In this document: positions 53,612 to 62,328 of the stretch, one piece after another | How positions within the stretch are numbered: the stretch's first letter is position 1 | How the letters are laid out: each line of letters starts with the position of its first letter | Assembly (NCBI GenBank): GCA_022841465.1 | Contig: JALHRL010000009.1 | Coordinates: 62,001 to 126,000, forward strand | Direction of reading: 5' to 3' | Length of the DNA stretch: 64,000 nucleotides | From: Bacteroidia bacterium | GTDB taxonomy: Bacteria; Bacteroidota; Bacteroidia; B-17B0; Aurantibacillaceae | The notes under the pieces: generated by a model | Databases searched by the model: none | Seen by the model: the letters and a program-made list of their open reading frames with translations, nothing else | Told to the model about the DNA's origin: nothing | Translations under genes and position numbers: made by a program

Positions 53612-55390
53612 ATGAAGTTTACAATCGGAAAAAAAATAGGTGCTGGTTTTGCCGTATTAATTATACTAACATCCATTGCCTTTGTTTTAACCAATATTAC
53701 TTTAAACGACAGTAAAGGAAAAACCGATACTGTGGTGGGGCAATTAGCCCCCAGTGTTGCGGAATTAAAAGAACTTAATTTATTAATACAACGTTCAGGT
53801 ACAGATATTACCCAATGGATGTTTAATAGCTCAACCAGCAGCGATATTGCATTTAGAGAAGATTTATCTAAAATTATTGAAACAAAATATCCAAAACAAA
53901 AGGAAGTACTACAGGAAATTTCTAAAGACTGGAGTGAAGATGAAAAGAAAAGATTAAAAGGAATATTTTTACGAATCGAAAGCATTTTCAGGTTGTATAA
54001 AACAGATATTATGAGTCAGCTTTTACAGTCTGATGATTATCAAGATGCTTTAAAAACAAGTGTTGCCCGAATTTCTTACGAAGATAGCCAGGTAAGTTTA
54101 AACTCTCTTTACAAAGAACTTAATTCTTTAATTGACGTTAAACAAAATGCAGCCGAATCGGTAAAAAATGAAATGTTTGAATCATTTAATTTTTTACAGC
54201 ACTTTGTTCAGTTACTTGGTTTAACCTTGGTAATTGGTGGTATTTTTATTGCCTTATTTACAACGCAATCTATTACACGCCCCATTTCTAAACTTAAAAA
54301 AATGTTGCTTTCTATGGGGCGCGGTGTTTTGCCAAAAGAACGCATTAGAGCAAGTGGGGATGAGATAGGAGAAATGGGTAGTGCGTTAAACGAGCTTATA
54401 CAATCCATGCATCAAACCACTGAGTTTGCTCAAGAAACGGGTTCAGGAAATTTTGATGCTGTTTATAAACCATTAAGTGAAGAAGATACTTTAGGATACT
54501 CTTTAATAAAAATGCGTGATAATCTTGCAGAAAACGAACGTAGTTTAGAGAAAAAGGTGCAAGAACGAACAGAAGAAGTTGTTAGGCAAAAAGAAGAAAT
54601 TGAACATAAGAATAGTGAGTTAGAAATACTTTACAAGCAAGTTACCGATAGTATTTTGTATGCTAAACGAATTCAAGAAGCAATTTTACCGCCTGAAAAT
54701 ATTATAAAATCATTGGTACCAAAATCATTTGTATTATTTAAGCCAAAAGACATTGTATCAGGTGATTTTTATTGGTTCGATAAAAAAGGAAAAAACATTT
54801 ATTTCTCTGCGGTTGATTGCACCGGGCATGGTGTGCCGGGCGCATTTATGAGTTTAGTTGGGCACAATATTTTAAAAGATATTGTAATTAACACAAAATT
54901 AGATAAGCCGGGAGAAATGTTGAATAGAATGCGTGATGATGTTGTAAAAACACTACATGCAGATACTGATGAAAACAGAGCAAAGGACGGAATGGACATG
55001 ACCTTGTGTTCTATTAACTACGATACATTAGAATTGCAATACGCAGCGGCATATAATCCGCTTTATATAATTAGAAACGGTGAATTAAAGGAGTATCCTG
55101 CTAATAAATTTCCTATAGGTGCTTTTATTGGCGAAAAAAAATCATTCGATAATCACTCTATTCAATTAGAGAAAGGCGATATTATTTATGTATTTAGTGA
55201 TGGGTATGCCGATCAGTTCGGAGGAGAAAAAGGCAAGAAATTTATGGTTGGTAATTTCAGGAAACTTCTGTTAAAAATAAGTGCTTCGCCAATTGAAGAA
55301 CAAAAACACCTTTTAGACGAAGCCATGAAACAATGGCAAGGTTCGCATGAGCAGGTAGACGATGTTTTAATTATTGGCGTGCAAGTGTAG
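53612..55390 (+). CDS. HAMP-domain sensor with SpoIIE-type PP2C phosphatase
   Basis: This is a 592-residue membrane protein. TM1 is at about 9-29 (GAGFAVLIILTSIAFVLTNIT). A periplasmic helical sensor domain spans about 30-195 and TM2 about 198-218 (LLGLTLVIGGIFIALFTTQ). A HAMP domain (about 219-272: ITRPISKLKKMLLSMGRG), a coiled coil (about 305-350) and the phosphatase domain (about 360-592) follow. The last has KPKDIVSGDFYWF, AVDCTGHGVPGAFMSLVG and SDGYADQFGGEKGKKF. The topology is that of chemoreceptor/histidine-kinase sensors with PP2C as output. It is the last gene of the YfiR operon; its stop directly abuts the convergent propeller sensor gene. Confidence 0.9.
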   Translation: MKFTIGKKIGAGFAVLIILTSIAFVLTNITLNDSKGKTDTVVGQLAPSVAELKELNLLIQRSGTDITQWMFNSSTSSDIAFREDLSKIIETKYPKQKEVLQEISKDWSEDEKKRLKGIFLRIESIFRLYKTDIMSQLLQSDDYQDALKTSVARISYEDSQVSLNSLYKELNSLIDVKQNAAESVKNEMFESFNFLQHFVQLLGLTLVIGGIFIALFTTQSITRPISKLKKMLLSMGRGVLPKERIRASGDEIGEMGSALNELIQSMHQTTEFAQETGSGNFDAVYKPLSEEDTLGYSLIKMRDNLAENERSLEKKVQERTEEVVRQKEEIEHKNSELEILYKQVTDSILYAKRIQEAILPPENIIKSLVPKSFVLFKPKDIVSGDFYWFDKKGKNIYFSAVDCTGHGVPGAFMSLVGHNILKDIVINTKLDKPGEMLNRMRDDVVKTLHADTDENRAKDGMDMTLCSINYDTLELQYAAAYNPLYIIRNGELKEYPANKFPIGAFIGEKKSFDNHSIQLEKGDIIYVFSDGYADQFGGEKGKKFMVGNFRKLLLKISASPIEEQKHLLDEAMKQWQGSHEQVDDVLIIGVQV

Positions 55391-58300
55391 TTATATTTTA
55401 ATTCCTACAATACATACATCATCAATTTGTTCTAAATCACCTTTCCAATTTAAAAAACACTCATCTAATTTATCTTTTTGATAAGGCATTTGTAAATGAG
55501 AATTATCTATTAAAGCTTGATTTAATGTTTTATACTTGAACTTTTTTCCTTTTGGGCCGCCAAATTGATCTGGGTAACCATCTGTGTAAGAATAAATAGT
55601 ATCACCTTCTTTTAATTCCAATTCAAATTGATTAAAGGGCTTCAATGCGTCTCCATAAATACCAACCGGTTGTTTATTTCCGTAATGCTCAGTAAATTCT
55701 TTATTGTTTACAAGAATAAATCCATTATTAGCGGCAGCGTAGCTTAGCTTTTTGTTTTTAAGATCTATTCGCAAAATAACAATATCCATTCCGTCTTTAT
55801 TTTCTCCTTCTTTTCCAGTTTGTTTTAAAGTAGAAATTATTTTCTCTCGTAGTTTGTTTAAAATTTCTGCAGGTTCAGTTATGTTTTGTTCACCCGTAAT
55901 TTCATTTAATAAACCGCTACCCAACATTGTCATAAAACCACCAGGAACACCATGCCCTGTACAATCTGCAATTGCGCAAAACACAGTTCCTTTTTTTTCT
56001 GTTATCCAGTAGAAGTCGCCACTAACAATATCTTTTGGCTTGAAAAGCACAAATGAATTGGGTAGTAATTTTTTAAAATCGCTTTCAGTGGGAATAATTG
56101 ATTGTTGTATTTTTTGAGCGTAAAATATACTGTCTCTAATGTCATTATGGGCTTCTTCAACTTTTTGTTTTTCTAAATTTAATTCGTTTGTACGCTCATC
56201 TACTTTTTGTTCTAAAATCTTTTTTTCTTTCACTAACTTTTGTTCGCGGTATTTTATAAAGCCATAAATAGTAAAGATTCCAAGTAAAATGCAAACTGTG
56301 TAAAACCAGGTAGTTTTCCAAAATGGAGGCGTAATTGTAATGTTTAATTCTAATGGCTTAGTACACCAAACTCCTTGGTTATTGGCTCCTTTAATAAGCA
56401 AGGTATAATTTCCATGGTTTAGATTTGTAAAAGTAATTTGGTGTTGGTTGCCAATCTCAACCCAATCGTGGTTAAAACCAACCAACTTATACATAAACGT
56501 ATTTTCAGTTGGTTTAGAATAATTGGAAGCTGCAAATTCTATTGAAAAAAAGTATTCTTTATAATTTAATTTTATTTGGTTGGTATATGCAATATCGTTT
56601 TCTAGTTCGTAAGGTTTGTTTAAAACACTAAAGCCCGTAAGCATTACTTTGGGCGGATTAGATTTTTCGCTTACTTCATCAGGATTAAAGTAGTTAAATC
56701 CGTTCGTTCCACCTATTAAAAAATAACCATTCGGTAATTTTAAAACCGAGTTAAAATTAAATTCCTTTCCCTGGGCTCCATCAATGCTTTTAAAAATTTT
56801 AATTGTTTTATTATTAATACTGTATTTTACAATTCCTTCACGCGATGTAATCCAAATATTGTTTTTATTATCTTTTGTAATATTTAAATAATCTAATTGT
56901 AGCTGTTTATTATTTAATGTATGGTCTGTTATTTTGTATGTTTTACTGTTTATCTGTAATAATTTACCCATCCAACCCAACCAAACTTCTCCATTTTGGT
57001 CGCAATGGCTATTAAAAACAATTCCTTGTATTAAATTGTAATTTTGGTTGTTTTTAAATGGAGATGAGAATTTGTAGTTATCAGGATTTAGAATTAAAAC
57101 TCCTTTGTCGGAAGTATTTATCCAAATCTTTTTTTCTTTGTCTTCCATCATTGATACAATGCCGGGCGCATAAAACTCGTTTCCCGATTTATTTAAGAAG
57201 TGAGTAAAATTGTCTTGTTTTGCATTGTATAAATTTAATCCGCTGTTATAAGTTGATATCCAAATGTTGTTGTTTTTATCAAGCAAAAGCTGACTAATGG
57301 TTTGTTCTGAAATAGAGCCAGTATCATTGGCAGAGTAACTGTAATTTTTTATGAATGATTTTTCGGGAAAGTATCTATACACACCTGCGCCATTAGTGCC
57401 AAACCAATAAGAACCATCTGTATATTTGATTACAGAGGTAATGGTGGTTTTTTCGCTCATGGCATCTCCCTTTAGTTTTTGTAAATTGAAATCGGAAAAT
57501 GTTTTGGTGGTTAAATTAAAAAAACAGAAACTGCCGGCGGTTGCTACAATTATTTCGTTTTCATTGTATGGATAGAAACTTAGTACATTATTATTTACTA
57601 ATGTACTGGGTTTATTACTTTCGTGTTTTTGATGACCAAGTAACAAAGAGTTGGGATTAAATAAGTTTAATCCGTTTTTCCAAGTACCTGCCCAAATTAA
57701 ACCGGATTTATCTTCCAGTATACACAGAACATTATCATCACTAATTGATTCAGGATCATCCGGGTTATTTTTAAATGAAACTAATTGATTTGTTTTTTTA
57801 TTAAATTTCATTAAACCTTTTTCAGCGGTGCAAAACCATATGTTTTTATTGGCATCTTCATAAATGCTTGATACAAGTCCTACTGTGGTGTGAAAGGGTT
57901 TAAAGAAATTGGTAATGTTTAAATCACTATGAAATGTTTTGGTCGAAGGATCGTAAATAGCAAGATTAGAATTCCATAAGCTTATCCAAATTAGGCCATC
58001 ACTATCACAAAAAAGGTATCTTATCTTATTACCCGGTAAAAAATCTTTATGAGTACTTAAGGTGTACCTGATGTATTTATCTGATTCAGGAATATATTCG
58101 GTTAAACCAAAACCACTGTGTCCTAGCCAAAAATGACCGGTTTTATCTTTAATAATTGTTTTAATAGAATTGGAAAGCAAACTGTTTGCATTTTTATCAT
58201 CGTGATAAATATTATGGAATGTTTTAGATTTCTTATTAAATACACTTAAACCCTTATTGGTGGCAATATGCAAGTAACCGTCTTTTAACTCTTTAATATC

Positions 58301-58711
58301 GTTTATTAAATTGGAAGCAACTGCATTGGTGCCGATGGTATCTGTGTTGTATTGCGTTTTTTGATTTGTTGTAAGATTTATTTGAATAATTCCGCTTGAG
58401 TTTGTACCAACCCATAGATTATCCTCTTTATCTACATATAAACATTTTATTATTTCCATAGAAAGAATTGTATCTATGGTGGTTTTTGGTTCTTTTATGG
58501 TTGTAAATTTATACCCATCGTATTTATTTAAACCATTGTAAGTTCCAACCCAAATAAAACCTTTATTATCTTGAACAATACAGGAAACAGAATTGTAGGA
58601 TAAACCATTATCGGCATTTAAATGATTAAATCTTGCAACCTGTGAAAGAAACGTTTCTGAAAGAAGTATCAGGAATAAAAAATATTTTAACGACTTATAG
58701 TGTGCAAACAC
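55391..58711 (-). CDS. Two-component-regulator-propeller sensor with SpoIIE-type PP2C output
   Basis: This is an 1106-residue protein with a GTG start. A signal peptide (about 1-23) is followed by 14 or so propeller repeats (about 30-700) of the form DNKGFIWVGTYNGLNKYDG, DKEDNLWVGTNSSGI and DKSGLIWAGTWKNGLNLFN, making two seven-bladed propellers. A Y_Y_Y domain (about 715-800: LNYKEYFFSIEFAASNYSKP), one TM helix (TTWFYTVCILLGIFTIYGFI, about 808-828) and a coiled coil (about 830-870) come next. The PP2C domain (about 880-1106) has KPKDIVSGDFYWI, IADCTGHGVPGGF and DGYPDQFGGPKGKKF. In Bacteroides this sensor half is normally fused to a histidine kinase; here a phosphatase replaces it. The ligand is unknown. 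Confidence 0.9.
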   Translation of the reverse strand: MFAHYKSLKYFLFLILLSETFLSQVARFNHLNADNGLSYNSVSCIVQDNKGFIWVGTYNGLNKYDGYKFTTIKEPKTTIDTILSMEIIKCLYVDKEDNLWVGTNSSGIIQINLTTNQKTQYNTDTIGTNAVASNLINDIKELKDGYLHIATNKGLSVFNKKSKTFHNIYHDDKNANSLLSNSIKTIIKDKTGHFWLGHSGFGLTEYIPESDKYIRYTLSTHKDFLPGNKIRYLFCDSDGLIWISLWNSNLAIYDPSTKTFHSDLNITNFFKPFHTTVGLVSSIYEDANKNIWFCTAEKGLMKFNKKTNQLVSFKNNPDDPESISDDNVLCILEDKSGLIWAGTWKNGLNLFNPNSLLLGHQKHESNKPSTLVNNNVLSFYPYNENEIIVATAGSFCFFNLTTKTFSDFNLQKLKGDAMSEKTTITSVIKYTDGSYWFGTNGAGVYRYFPEKSFIKNYSYSANDTGSISEQTISQLLLDKNNNIWISTYNSGLNLYNAKQDNFTHFLNKSGNEFYAPGIVSMMEDKEKKIWINTSDKGVLILNPDNYKFSSPFKNNQNYNLIQGIVFNSHCDQNGEVWLGWMGKLLQINSKTYKITDHTLNNKQLQLDYLNITKDNKNNIWITSREGIVKYSINNKTIKIFKSIDGAQGKEFNFNSVLKLPNGYFLIGGTNGFNYFNPDEVSEKSNPPKVMLTGFSVLNKPYELENDIAYTNQIKLNYKEYFFSIEFAASNYSKPTENTFMYKLVGFNHDWVEIGNQHQITFTNLNHGNYTLLIKGANNQGVWCTKPLELNITITPPFWKTTWFYTVCILLGIFTIYGFIKYREQKLVKEKKILEQKVDERTNELNLEKQKVEEAHNDIRDSIFYAQKIQQSIIPTESDFKKLLPNSFVLFKPKDIVSGDFYWITEKKGTVFCAIADCTGHGVPGGFMTMLGSGLLNEITGEQNITEPAEILNKLREKIISTLKQTGKEGENKDGMDIVILRIDLKNKKLSYAAANNGFILVNNKEFTEHYGNKQPVGIYGDALKPFNQFELELKEGDTIYSYTDGYPDQFGGPKGKKFKYKTLNQALIDNSHLQMPYQKDKLDECFLNWKGDLEQIDDVCIVGIKI

Positions 58712-58715
58712 ACAT

Positions 58716-58745
58716 TAAAAATACAAAAACTGCTTACAATTGCAA
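58716..58745 (-). promoter_or_regulatory. Possible promoter of the propeller-PP2C gene
   Basis: On the minus strand TTG (58745-58743), 19 nt, then TATTTTTA (58723-58716). The predicted start of transcription nearly coincides with the GTG start codon, so the mRNA would be leaderless; the call is tentative. Confidence 0.35.
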
Positions 58746-58760
58746 GATTAACTTTGTATT

Positions 58761-59111
58761 TTATTTTGCTTTTTTAAGAAATTCAATAATCAACTCTGGT
58801 GGTCGGCCAATTACCGCCTTTTGTTTATTAATTAAAATAGGGCGCTCAATTAGTATGGGATTTTCGCTAAGAATTTTAAACCATTGAGCCTCTGTAAATT
58901 TTTTAGTGGCGTATTTTTCTATAAATAATGATTCTTTTTTTCTAACAATATCAATTGGTTTGCAATTTAAAGCCTTTACCAAATCTTTTAATTCTTTTAT
59001 GCTAGGAGGATTTTTTAAATATTCTTTTATTTCGAATTGTAAATTCTTGTTTTCAAGCAGTTGTATTGCTTCCCTGCTTTTAGAGCATCGTGGATTATGG
59101 AAAATAATCAT
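58761..59111 (-). CDS. arsC: ArsC/Spx-family arsenate reductase-like protein
   Basis: This is a 116-residue thioredoxin-fold protein. The N-terminus MIIFHNPRCSKSREAIQLLENK carries the CxxS-type active site (Cys10) of glutaredoxin-dependent arsenate reductases. The downstream NPILIERPILINKQKAVIGRPPE contains the Arg residues expected to bind arsenate. No ars efflux or regulator genes are nearby, so the arsenate role is a family-level inference. It follows the 78-residue unknown by 1 bp in a run that starts at the TonB receptor. Confidence 0.85.
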   Translation of the reverse strand: MIIFHNPRCSKSREAIQLLENKNLQFEIKEYLKNPPSIKELKDLVKALNCKPIDIVRKKESLFIEKYATKKFTEAQWFKILSENPILIERPILINKQKAVIGRPPELIIEFLKKAK

Positions 59112-59112
59112 T

Positions 59113-59349
59113 TTACTTTTTTATGGTATTTTTTAACTGAAGATACATTTCATTAAATCGTAATCGAACGGTTTCTATAAACTCTGAAGTAATTAGCGTT
59201 TTTAAATTTTCAACGCTAATAACCTCTTGCATACCAAATTTAAATAATTGCTCCATTGGGCCTGCTTCAAATTTTACAATGTATTTATCATTCATTTGAA
59301 AAATGCTGATAGTCATACTTACGTGCGGAATGGTATCAATTATCCTCAT
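59113..59349 (-). CDS. Small hypothetical protein (78 aa)
   Basis: I do not recognise a family. The sequence has a beta-hairpin-like N-terminus (SMTISIFQMNDKYIVKFEAGPMEQLFKFG) and a helical C-terminus (ENLKTLITSEFIETVRLRFNEMYLQLKNTIKK), with no signal peptide. It overlaps the upstream 154-residue gene by 14 bp and precedes arsC by 1 bp, which supports it as a real coupled gene. Confidence 0.65.
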   Translation of the reverse strand: MRIIDTIPHVSMTISIFQMNDKYIVKFEAGPMEQLFKFGMQEVISVENLKTLITSEFIETVRLRFNEMYLQLKNTIKK

Positions 59350-59800
59350 CTTTGTTTAATGCTTTTTTAAAAGCTTTTTTAAAGTTAAATACGTTTTGAA
59401 AAACAGCCCACGGACTAACATTTCTATCGCCATCTTCATGAATGCGTTGCTGAATGGCGTAAGCTAAACCAATGAAATGTCTTTTGTTTGCGCGTGCCAA
59501 AGCAGCTTCTGCTGAATCATCTCCATTTATAATATTTGCGCAAGCAGCCCAATCAAATGCTTTTTTATCTATTAATACTTTAAAAGCTTTTGAATCGTCC
59601 CAAATTGCATTTACAAACGCTGCCAATTCAAAGTATTTATTATCCATTAAAAATTTAAAGGCTTCTTTGTCATCTCTTATAGCATCTAATGTTGCCAATA
59701 GTTCTTTATAACCATTATTCACTAAATAATTAAAGCCAATTGTTTCCTTTTTTACATATCTGGCAAACATTTCTATCGTTTGTGGCGTATATTGTTTCAT
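59336..59800 (-). CDS. Hypothetical repeat protein (154 aa)
   Basis: This is a soluble, mostly helical protein with no signal peptide. Residues about 18-100 contain three degenerate copies of a unit of about 30 residues (FNYLVNNGYKELLATLDAIRDDKEA, FKFLMDNKYFELAAFVNAIWDDSKA, FKVLIDKKAFDWAACANIINGDDSA), each with a DxxA end, spaced like ankyrin-type repeats but lacking their signature. A basic C-terminus follows (FNFKKAFKKALNKDEDN). Its ATG overlaps the TonB receptor stop (TAATG). The function is unknown. Confidence 0.68.
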   Translation of the reverse strand: MKQYTPQTIEMFARYVKKETIGFNYLVNNGYKELLATLDAIRDDKEAFKFLMDNKYFELAAFVNAIWDDSKAFKVLIDKKAFDWAACANIINGDDSAEAALARANKRHFIGLAYAIQQRIHEDGDRNVSPWAVFQNVFNFKKAFKKALNKDEDN

Positions 59801-62301
59801 TAAAATCTTATTTGTAATCTAAGGTTTATTTGACGATTGGTTAAGTAGTTGGGCACAGCATATCTGTTACCTGTTACATCTTGAACCCATGTATAAGATA
59901 CGGTATTTTGAATTGCAAGCAAATTAAATACTTCAACAAAAAGCCACATATCATCTATATTGTTAAAAACATTTTTAGTTTTAAACGATCTTGTTTCTTG
60001 AAGTAAATTAAAAGCAAATCCCGCGTCTACTCTTCTGTATGGAGGCATACGAAGCGTTTGTTGGTAACGCTTATGGGTAGGAGGACCAAAAGGCAAACCC
60101 GTGCCAAATTGCATGTTTAAATTAAACTTACACCATGGTAATTTAGGAACATAATCTTGAAAAAATAAACCAAATGTAATTAGCTGGTCGGTAGGCCTTG
60201 GGATATAACCCGGATCAATTAAGGTGCTATCTGTTTTAATTTGATCAAAAGTATAGCCTTTAATTATTTCTTCGCCATCTTTATTAAAATATTTGTAATG
60301 GATATTGTCTGCAGAATATTCGTAGGTCCTTAAAAAACCAATATTGGCCCAGCTTTCAACGCCTTTTACAAACTCCCCGTTAATCCTAAAATCCCCACCG
60401 GTAACATATCCTTTTGCGTTATTATTGGCAAAGTAACGAATGCGTACATTATCAACTTCATAAGGAATAATACTTTTTAAATCCTTATAATACGCTGCCA
60501 TTATTAACTTAAAGGGTCTGTCCCACATGTAAAAATTATAATCGCTGGTAAACACTACCTGAAAAGATTGTTGTGCTTTAACTGATTTATTAATAACGCC
60601 GGAAACATCTCTTAACTCTCTGTAAAAAGGAGGTTGGTAATATAGCCCGCCCGAAAGTTTAAATAACCAATCTCTTTTCCAATTTGGTTTTAATGAAATG
60701 GTAACGCGTGGAGAAACCACGAGTTGATTATTCACCGTCCAATAATTGGCCCTTACACCTGCTGTTATGGAAAATACGGTAGAATCAAAAATGAAAGCAT
60801 TTTTATTATACTGGGTATAGGCTTGAATTCTTGTGCTTGGTAAAACTATTTTTGTTTTATATACATCAGTTAAATCAATGCTGGCAGGACTATACGGTAC
60901 AATAAATCCGGCAGAATCAACCATTTTCCACTCACTTAACTTATCTTCAATTTTTTCTACCTGGTATTTTAATCCCCATAATAACTCTGAATCAGTACTA
61001 ATGTATTTTGTTCCTTTATGTTCTGCATTTAATACCGTTGCATTTAAATAATTTCTTCCGTTATTAATAAAAGTACCAACGCCTCTATTAAAAGCAACCT
61101 GACCAAAAGTTTCTTTCCCTAAATCTGCCTCTAATTGATCTATCCAGTACTGGCCTTGTACTGTGTATAATTCTCGTTCATTTGCGCGGTAAGCAGATGC
61201 AATTAATTTTAATTTTAAATTGTTTTTAGGGCGGTAAGTTGTGCTTATACCTGCCATAAAAGTTTCGTACTGCATTAGTTCTTGCCCATCAAAATAAATG
61301 GTTAATCGCAAGGCATTGTTTACGGTACCAAAGTTGGTTTGCCTTGATGTAGGAATCACTAAAAATTTATTACTGGCAATATTTCCTAAAAATTCAATCT
61401 TTAATTTAGGATTTACATCCATGGTAATAAATGTTTGAAAATCTAATGCACTTGGTCTGTACTCACCTTGCGTATCAAATGTTTTTAATAAATAACTGTT
61501 TGTACGGTAGCGTGCACCAATGTTCCAGGCAACTAAACGGTTGTTTGAAATACCTTCTAATTGAATATTTCCGCCAAGAAAACTGGCAGAAGCATTACCG
61601 GCAAATTTTAAAGGTTTGCGATAGGTAATATCTAAAACACTGCTTAATTTATCGCCATATTTTGCCTCAAAACCACCGGCAGAAAAGTTGATGTTTTGTA
61701 CCATGTAGGGATTTGCAAAACTTAAACCTTCTTGTTGTCCGCTTCGTACCAGAAACGGACGATAAACTTCAATATCGTTTACATAAATTAAATTTTCATC
61801 AAAATTACCTCCGCGTACACTGTAACCACTGCTTAACTCGTTATTGCTACTTACACCAATTTGTGTTTTAATGATATCTTCTAAATTACCGGTTGGCGAT
61901 GGAAGTTGATTAAAAACTTTAGGATCTATTCTTATAATTTCTTCTGTGCGTGTTTTTTGATCTACAACTTCAACGCCAATAAGTTCGTTTTTAAATTTTA
62001 ATATTGGAGAAAAATTAACGATTTCACCTTCACTTATATTAAAAAGTTTGCTGTTGGTTACATGGCTAATTGAATTAATTATTAAAGTAATGGTAACGTT
62101 AGCAGGAACGGTTAAACTGTATTTTCCTTCTGAGTTTGAAACGGTAGAAATTTTTGAATCTTCCTTTATACCAATACTTGCATTTTCTACCGGATTACCG
62201 TCATTATCTTTTAAAATGCCATTTATTTTAGCAGTTTGACTTTGAAGCGTGAAGGCAAAAAAGCAAATAAAGAAGGTTAAATATGTTTGAAGCTTTAACA
62301 A
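59800..62301 (-). CDS. TonB-dependent receptor with regulatory-like domain
   Basis: This is an 833-residue outer-membrane receptor with a TTG start; no in-frame ATG lies before the upstream stop. The signal peptide (about 1-22, ending LQSQ) is followed by a carboxypeptidase-regulatory-like domain (about 25-105: INGILKDNDGNPVENASIGIKED, EGKYSLTVPANVTITLIINSISH). The plug (about 120-230: QLPSPTGNLEDIIKTQIGVSSNNELSSGYSVRGGNFDENLIYVND, GGFEAKYGDKLSSVLDI) and a barrel ending NRQINLRLQIRF complete it. No SusD is adjacent and the ligand is unknown. It is translationally coupled to the small gene downstream. Confidence 0.9.
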   Translation of the reverse strand: MLKLQTYLTFFICFFAFTLQSQTAKINGILKDNDGNPVENASIGIKEDSKISTVSNSEGKYSLTVPANVTITLIINSISHVTNSKLFNISEGEIVNFSPILKFKNELIGVEVVDQKTRTEEIIRIDPKVFNQLPSPTGNLEDIIKTQIGVSSNNELSSGYSVRGGNFDENLIYVNDIEVYRPFLVRSGQQEGLSFANPYMVQNINFSAGGFEAKYGDKLSSVLDITYRKPLKFAGNASASFLGGNIQLEGISNNRLVAWNIGARYRTNSYLLKTFDTQGEYRPSALDFQTFITMDVNPKLKIEFLGNIASNKFLVIPTSRQTNFGTVNNALRLTIYFDGQELMQYETFMAGISTTYRPKNNLKLKLIASAYRANERELYTVQGQYWIDQLEADLGKETFGQVAFNRGVGTFINNGRNYLNATVLNAEHKGTKYISTDSELLWGLKYQVEKIEDKLSEWKMVDSAGFIVPYSPASIDLTDVYKTKIVLPSTRIQAYTQYNKNAFIFDSTVFSITAGVRANYWTVNNQLVVSPRVTISLKPNWKRDWLFKLSGGLYYQPPFYRELRDVSGVINKSVKAQQSFQVVFTSDYNFYMWDRPFKLIMAAYYKDLKSIIPYEVDNVRIRYFANNNAKGYVTGGDFRINGEFVKGVESWANIGFLRTYEYSADNIHYKYFNKDGEEIIKGYTFDQIKTDSTLIDPGYIPRPTDQLITFGLFFQDYVPKLPWCKFNLNMQFGTGLPFGPPTHKRYQQTLRMPPYRRVDAGFAFNLLQETRSFKTKNVFNNIDDMWLFVEVFNLLAIQNTVSYTWVQDVTGNRYAVPNYLTNRQINLRLQIRF

Positions 62302-62328
62302 TTGTTTATTAACGAAAATACGTATATT

